Assembly (NCBI GenBank): GCA_031271065.1
Contig: JAISWP010000192.1
Location: 1 to 7,625, forward strand
Length of the DNA stretch: 7,625 nt
Source: Synergistaceae bacterium
GTDB taxonomy: Bacteria > Synergistota > Synergistia > Synergistales > Synergistaceae
Direction: 5' to 3'
The notes below the pieces were generated by a model, which saw only the letters and a list, made by a program, of their open reading frames with translations, did no database searches and was not told the origin of the DNA. A program made the translations under genes and the position numbers. Below, in pieces: positions 6,210 through 7,625 of this stretch. How positions within the stretch are numbered: the stretch's first letter is position 1; each line of letters starts with the position of its first letter.

Positions 6210-7550
6210 TTGAACTGTAATTTTCCTGCGTTATCGGTGATTATATTTTTTTTCGCGGCGTTCGCCGTCACTCCCGCGGATGCGGCTGCGAGGAAGTTCG
6301 CGGACCTGGAGCGTTTTCCCCAGAGCGGCTCCGCCTATCTGCCAATAGCGCCGGACGACCCCATAGCCGACTATGTAAATCAGGTCGTCTACGCGGAGGA
6401 GTATCTGAGAAATCACTTCGCGCCGTGGTATAACGACGATTTCTCGTATCTCGGCTTCACTTTCGAGGAGATATTCCAGTTCCACGCGTCCATTTATAAA
6501 AAGAAATATTATTCATCGGACGGCTCGGAATTCCCGCGCAAAGCCATGGAGGCCCTTCGGGCCAACGCGTTCATAGACCCGGAGGTGAAGCCCCGTCCAG
6601 CCGTGGCGGTCACTCCCGGGGACGTTCGCGTGCTTCCGCTGGCATCCGGGCTTTACGAATCGAAAGCCGCGGCGTCCGGCGCGGGAGGCAGGCTGAAACT
6701 GGACGTGCTCCAGAATTCCACCATCAAGCCGGGCGAGCCGGCCGCGGTGTTCGCTTCCTCGAAGGATTCTGACTGGTTTTTCATCGCCACCGGCTCGGTC
6801 GTAGGGTGGGTGCGGGCGGGAACCGTCGCTATGGCCGACGACGATTTCATGGAGACGTACCGGTACTCCCCTCACGCAGTCGTCCTCGCGGACAATATGA
6901 GGGTTACCGGCAAAGACGGGAAATTTCTCTATAATGTGAAATTGGGCGCGGTCCTTCCGCAGGAGGATGGGGCGCTGCTTCTGCCGGAGCGCGGAACGGG
7001 AGGCATGGCGTCGCTCTGGAAGTTCGTCCCCGCAGACGGGGAGGCTGCTGAATTTCCTCTGCCTTTCACCCCCCGCAGCGCCGCGTCCGTAGTCGATCAG
7101 ATGATGGGGGAGCCGTACGGCTGGGGCGGCGCGATGGGATTCAGAGATTGCAGCGCCGCCGTCAGAGATTATTTCACGGTATTCGGCGTATGGCTGCCGC
7201 GCAATTCGGGCAATCAGACGATGACCGGGGCGCGGATACCGCTCAGAAACACCCTCTCGAGCGAACGCGGAGGCATAATAGCGTCGAAAGGCATACCGTT
7301 CGCGACGCTCATCCACATGCCGGGGCATATAATGCTGTATCTCGGGCTCAGCGACGGGGAACCGGTGGTGTTCCACAACACCTGGGGGGTGAGGGTCGCA
7401 GGCGGCAGGGCTGTGGTGGGGCGCGCCGTCGTTACGAGCCTCAGGCTCGGCGAGGAGATAGAGGGCAGGCCGGCGGATTCCCTGCTGATCGACAGCATTG
7501 ACGCCATATCATATCCGATGGCCGATATCGGCGGTGTCTCTGCCGATTGA
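6210..7550 (+). CDS. Secreted SH3b-NlpC/P60 peptidoglycan endopeptidase
   Basis: Starting at TTG 6210 the protein has 446 residues; an in-frame ATG at 6195 would add five. I prefer TTG because GGAGAG (6197-6202) lies 7 bases before it, while the ATG has no ribosome site. Residues 6-25 are a hydrophobic export signal ending ADA-AA, though without the usual N-terminal positive charge. The mature protein has, in order, an N-terminal helical region typical of this family (about 40-120), an SH3b1-type domain (about 130-210: LKLDVLQNS at 162-170, GWVRAGTVA at 199-207), an SH3b2-like domain (about 220-285) and an NlpC/P60 domain (about 290-425). Catalytic residues are C314 (in GFRDCSAAVRD), H373 (in GHIMLYLG) and H389 (in VFHNTWG). 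This architecture belongs to gamma-D-glutamyl-L-diamino acid endopeptidases, which cut peptidoglycan stem peptides. It is expected in the periplasm or cell wall. It follows recD2 after about 33 bases, probably in the same operon. Substrate is inferred. Confidence 0.92.
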   Translation: MNCNFPALSVIIFFFAAFAVTPADAAARKFADLERFPQSGSAYLPIAPDDPIADYVNQVVYAEEYLRNHFAPWYNDDFSYLGFTFEEIFQFHASIYKKKYYSSDGSEFPRKAMEALRANAFIDPEVKPRPAVAVTPGDVRVLPLASGLYESKAAASGAGGRLKLDVLQNSTIKPGEPAAVFASSKDSDWFFIATGSVVGWVRAGTVAMADDDFMETYRYSPHAVVLADNMRVTGKDGKFLYNVKLGAVLPQEDGALLLPERGTGGMASLWKFVPADGEAAEFPLPFTPRSAASVVDQMMGEPYGWGGAMGFRDCSAAVRDYFTVFGVWLPRNSGNQTMTGARIPLRNTLSSERGGIIASKGIPFATLIHMPGHIMLYLGLSDGEPVVFHNTWGVRVAGGRAVVGRAVVTSLRLGEEIEGRPADSLLIDSIDAISYPMADIGGVSAD

Positions 7551-7569
7551 CGGCGCGGGGCGGTTTTTT
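7541..7569 (+). terminator. Possible weak intrinsic terminator
   Basis: GCCG (7542-7545) pairs with CGGC (7551-7554) around a 5-base loop that contains the NlpC/P60 stop. A GC-rich stretch and a run of six T (7564-7569) follow. The stem is short and set back from the T-run by 9 bases, so termination may be partial or absent. Confidence 0.3.
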
Positions 7570-7604
7570 GATTTTATTTTGATTTCAGGGAGGCTGATTT
7601 TTTT

Positions 7605-7625
7605 ATGATAGACGTGAGGGTAGGC
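7605..7625 (+). CDS. Start of an unidentified gene (partial, seven codons)
   Basis: ATG at 7605 opens a frame reading MIDVRVG before the window ends. A strong ribosome site, AGGGAGG (7587-7593), lies 11 bases upstream. It follows the NlpC/P60 gene by 54 bases on the same strand, with a T-rich gap between them. Seven residues are too few to name a family. Confidence 0.6.

Noticed and set aside
6513..7376. Minus-strand open frame (287 residues) opposite the NlpC/P60 gene
   Set aside because: The plus-strand frame has a full catalytic triad and an export signal; the antisense frame is Arg/His-rich without domains.
7521..7532. Perfect 12-base palindrome GCCGATATCGGC
   Set aside because: It lies inside the NlpC/P60 coding region, has no second copy that I could see in the window, and has no context suggesting an operator.

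Overview
The window reads as a stretch of ordinary chromosome from a GC-rich bacterium that uses ATA (Ile) and AGG (Arg) codons freely. That codon habit, the PPi-type phosphofructokinase signature and the SH3b-NlpC/P60 architecture fit Synergistota (Synergistes/Cloacibacillus-like), but this placement is inference and no rRNA or marker gene here proves it. I see no mobile element, tRNA, rRNA, CRISPR array or phage gene.

Layout. Three complete or partial genes run leftward and four run rightward from a divergent promoter region at about 2563-2736. Leftward: queT (2086-2562), an S-component transporter for queuosine precursors with a roughly 100-nt GC-rich leader that could fold in alternative ways; then, behind its own TTGACA...TAAAAT promoter, a gene with a GrpE-like N-terminal domain and a long acidic-then-basic disordered tail (712-1980); then a TPR plus membrane-helix protein (1-707, cut by the window edge, TTG start, 4 bases after the previous stop). 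Rightward: a phosphofructokinase with PPi-dependent residues (2737-3954); the RecD2-type helicase, whose GTG start overlaps the pfk stop by one base; a secreted SH3b-NlpC/P60 cell-wall peptidase (about 6210-7550); and the first seven codons of another gene at 7605.

How they work together. The rightward genes look like a tightly packed operon of unrelated housekeeping jobs (glycolysis, DNA repair, cell-wall turnover). The leftward GrpE-like/TPR pair looks like a functional pair, possibly chaperone-linked; an Hsp70-type partner would have to lie outside the window. The transporter is a separate unit, and its ECF energising module is not in view.

Nothing here is a clear new defence or mobile system. 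The points most worth a second look are the queT leader, the GrpE-like/TPR pair, and the active-site substitutions in the phosphofructokinase.
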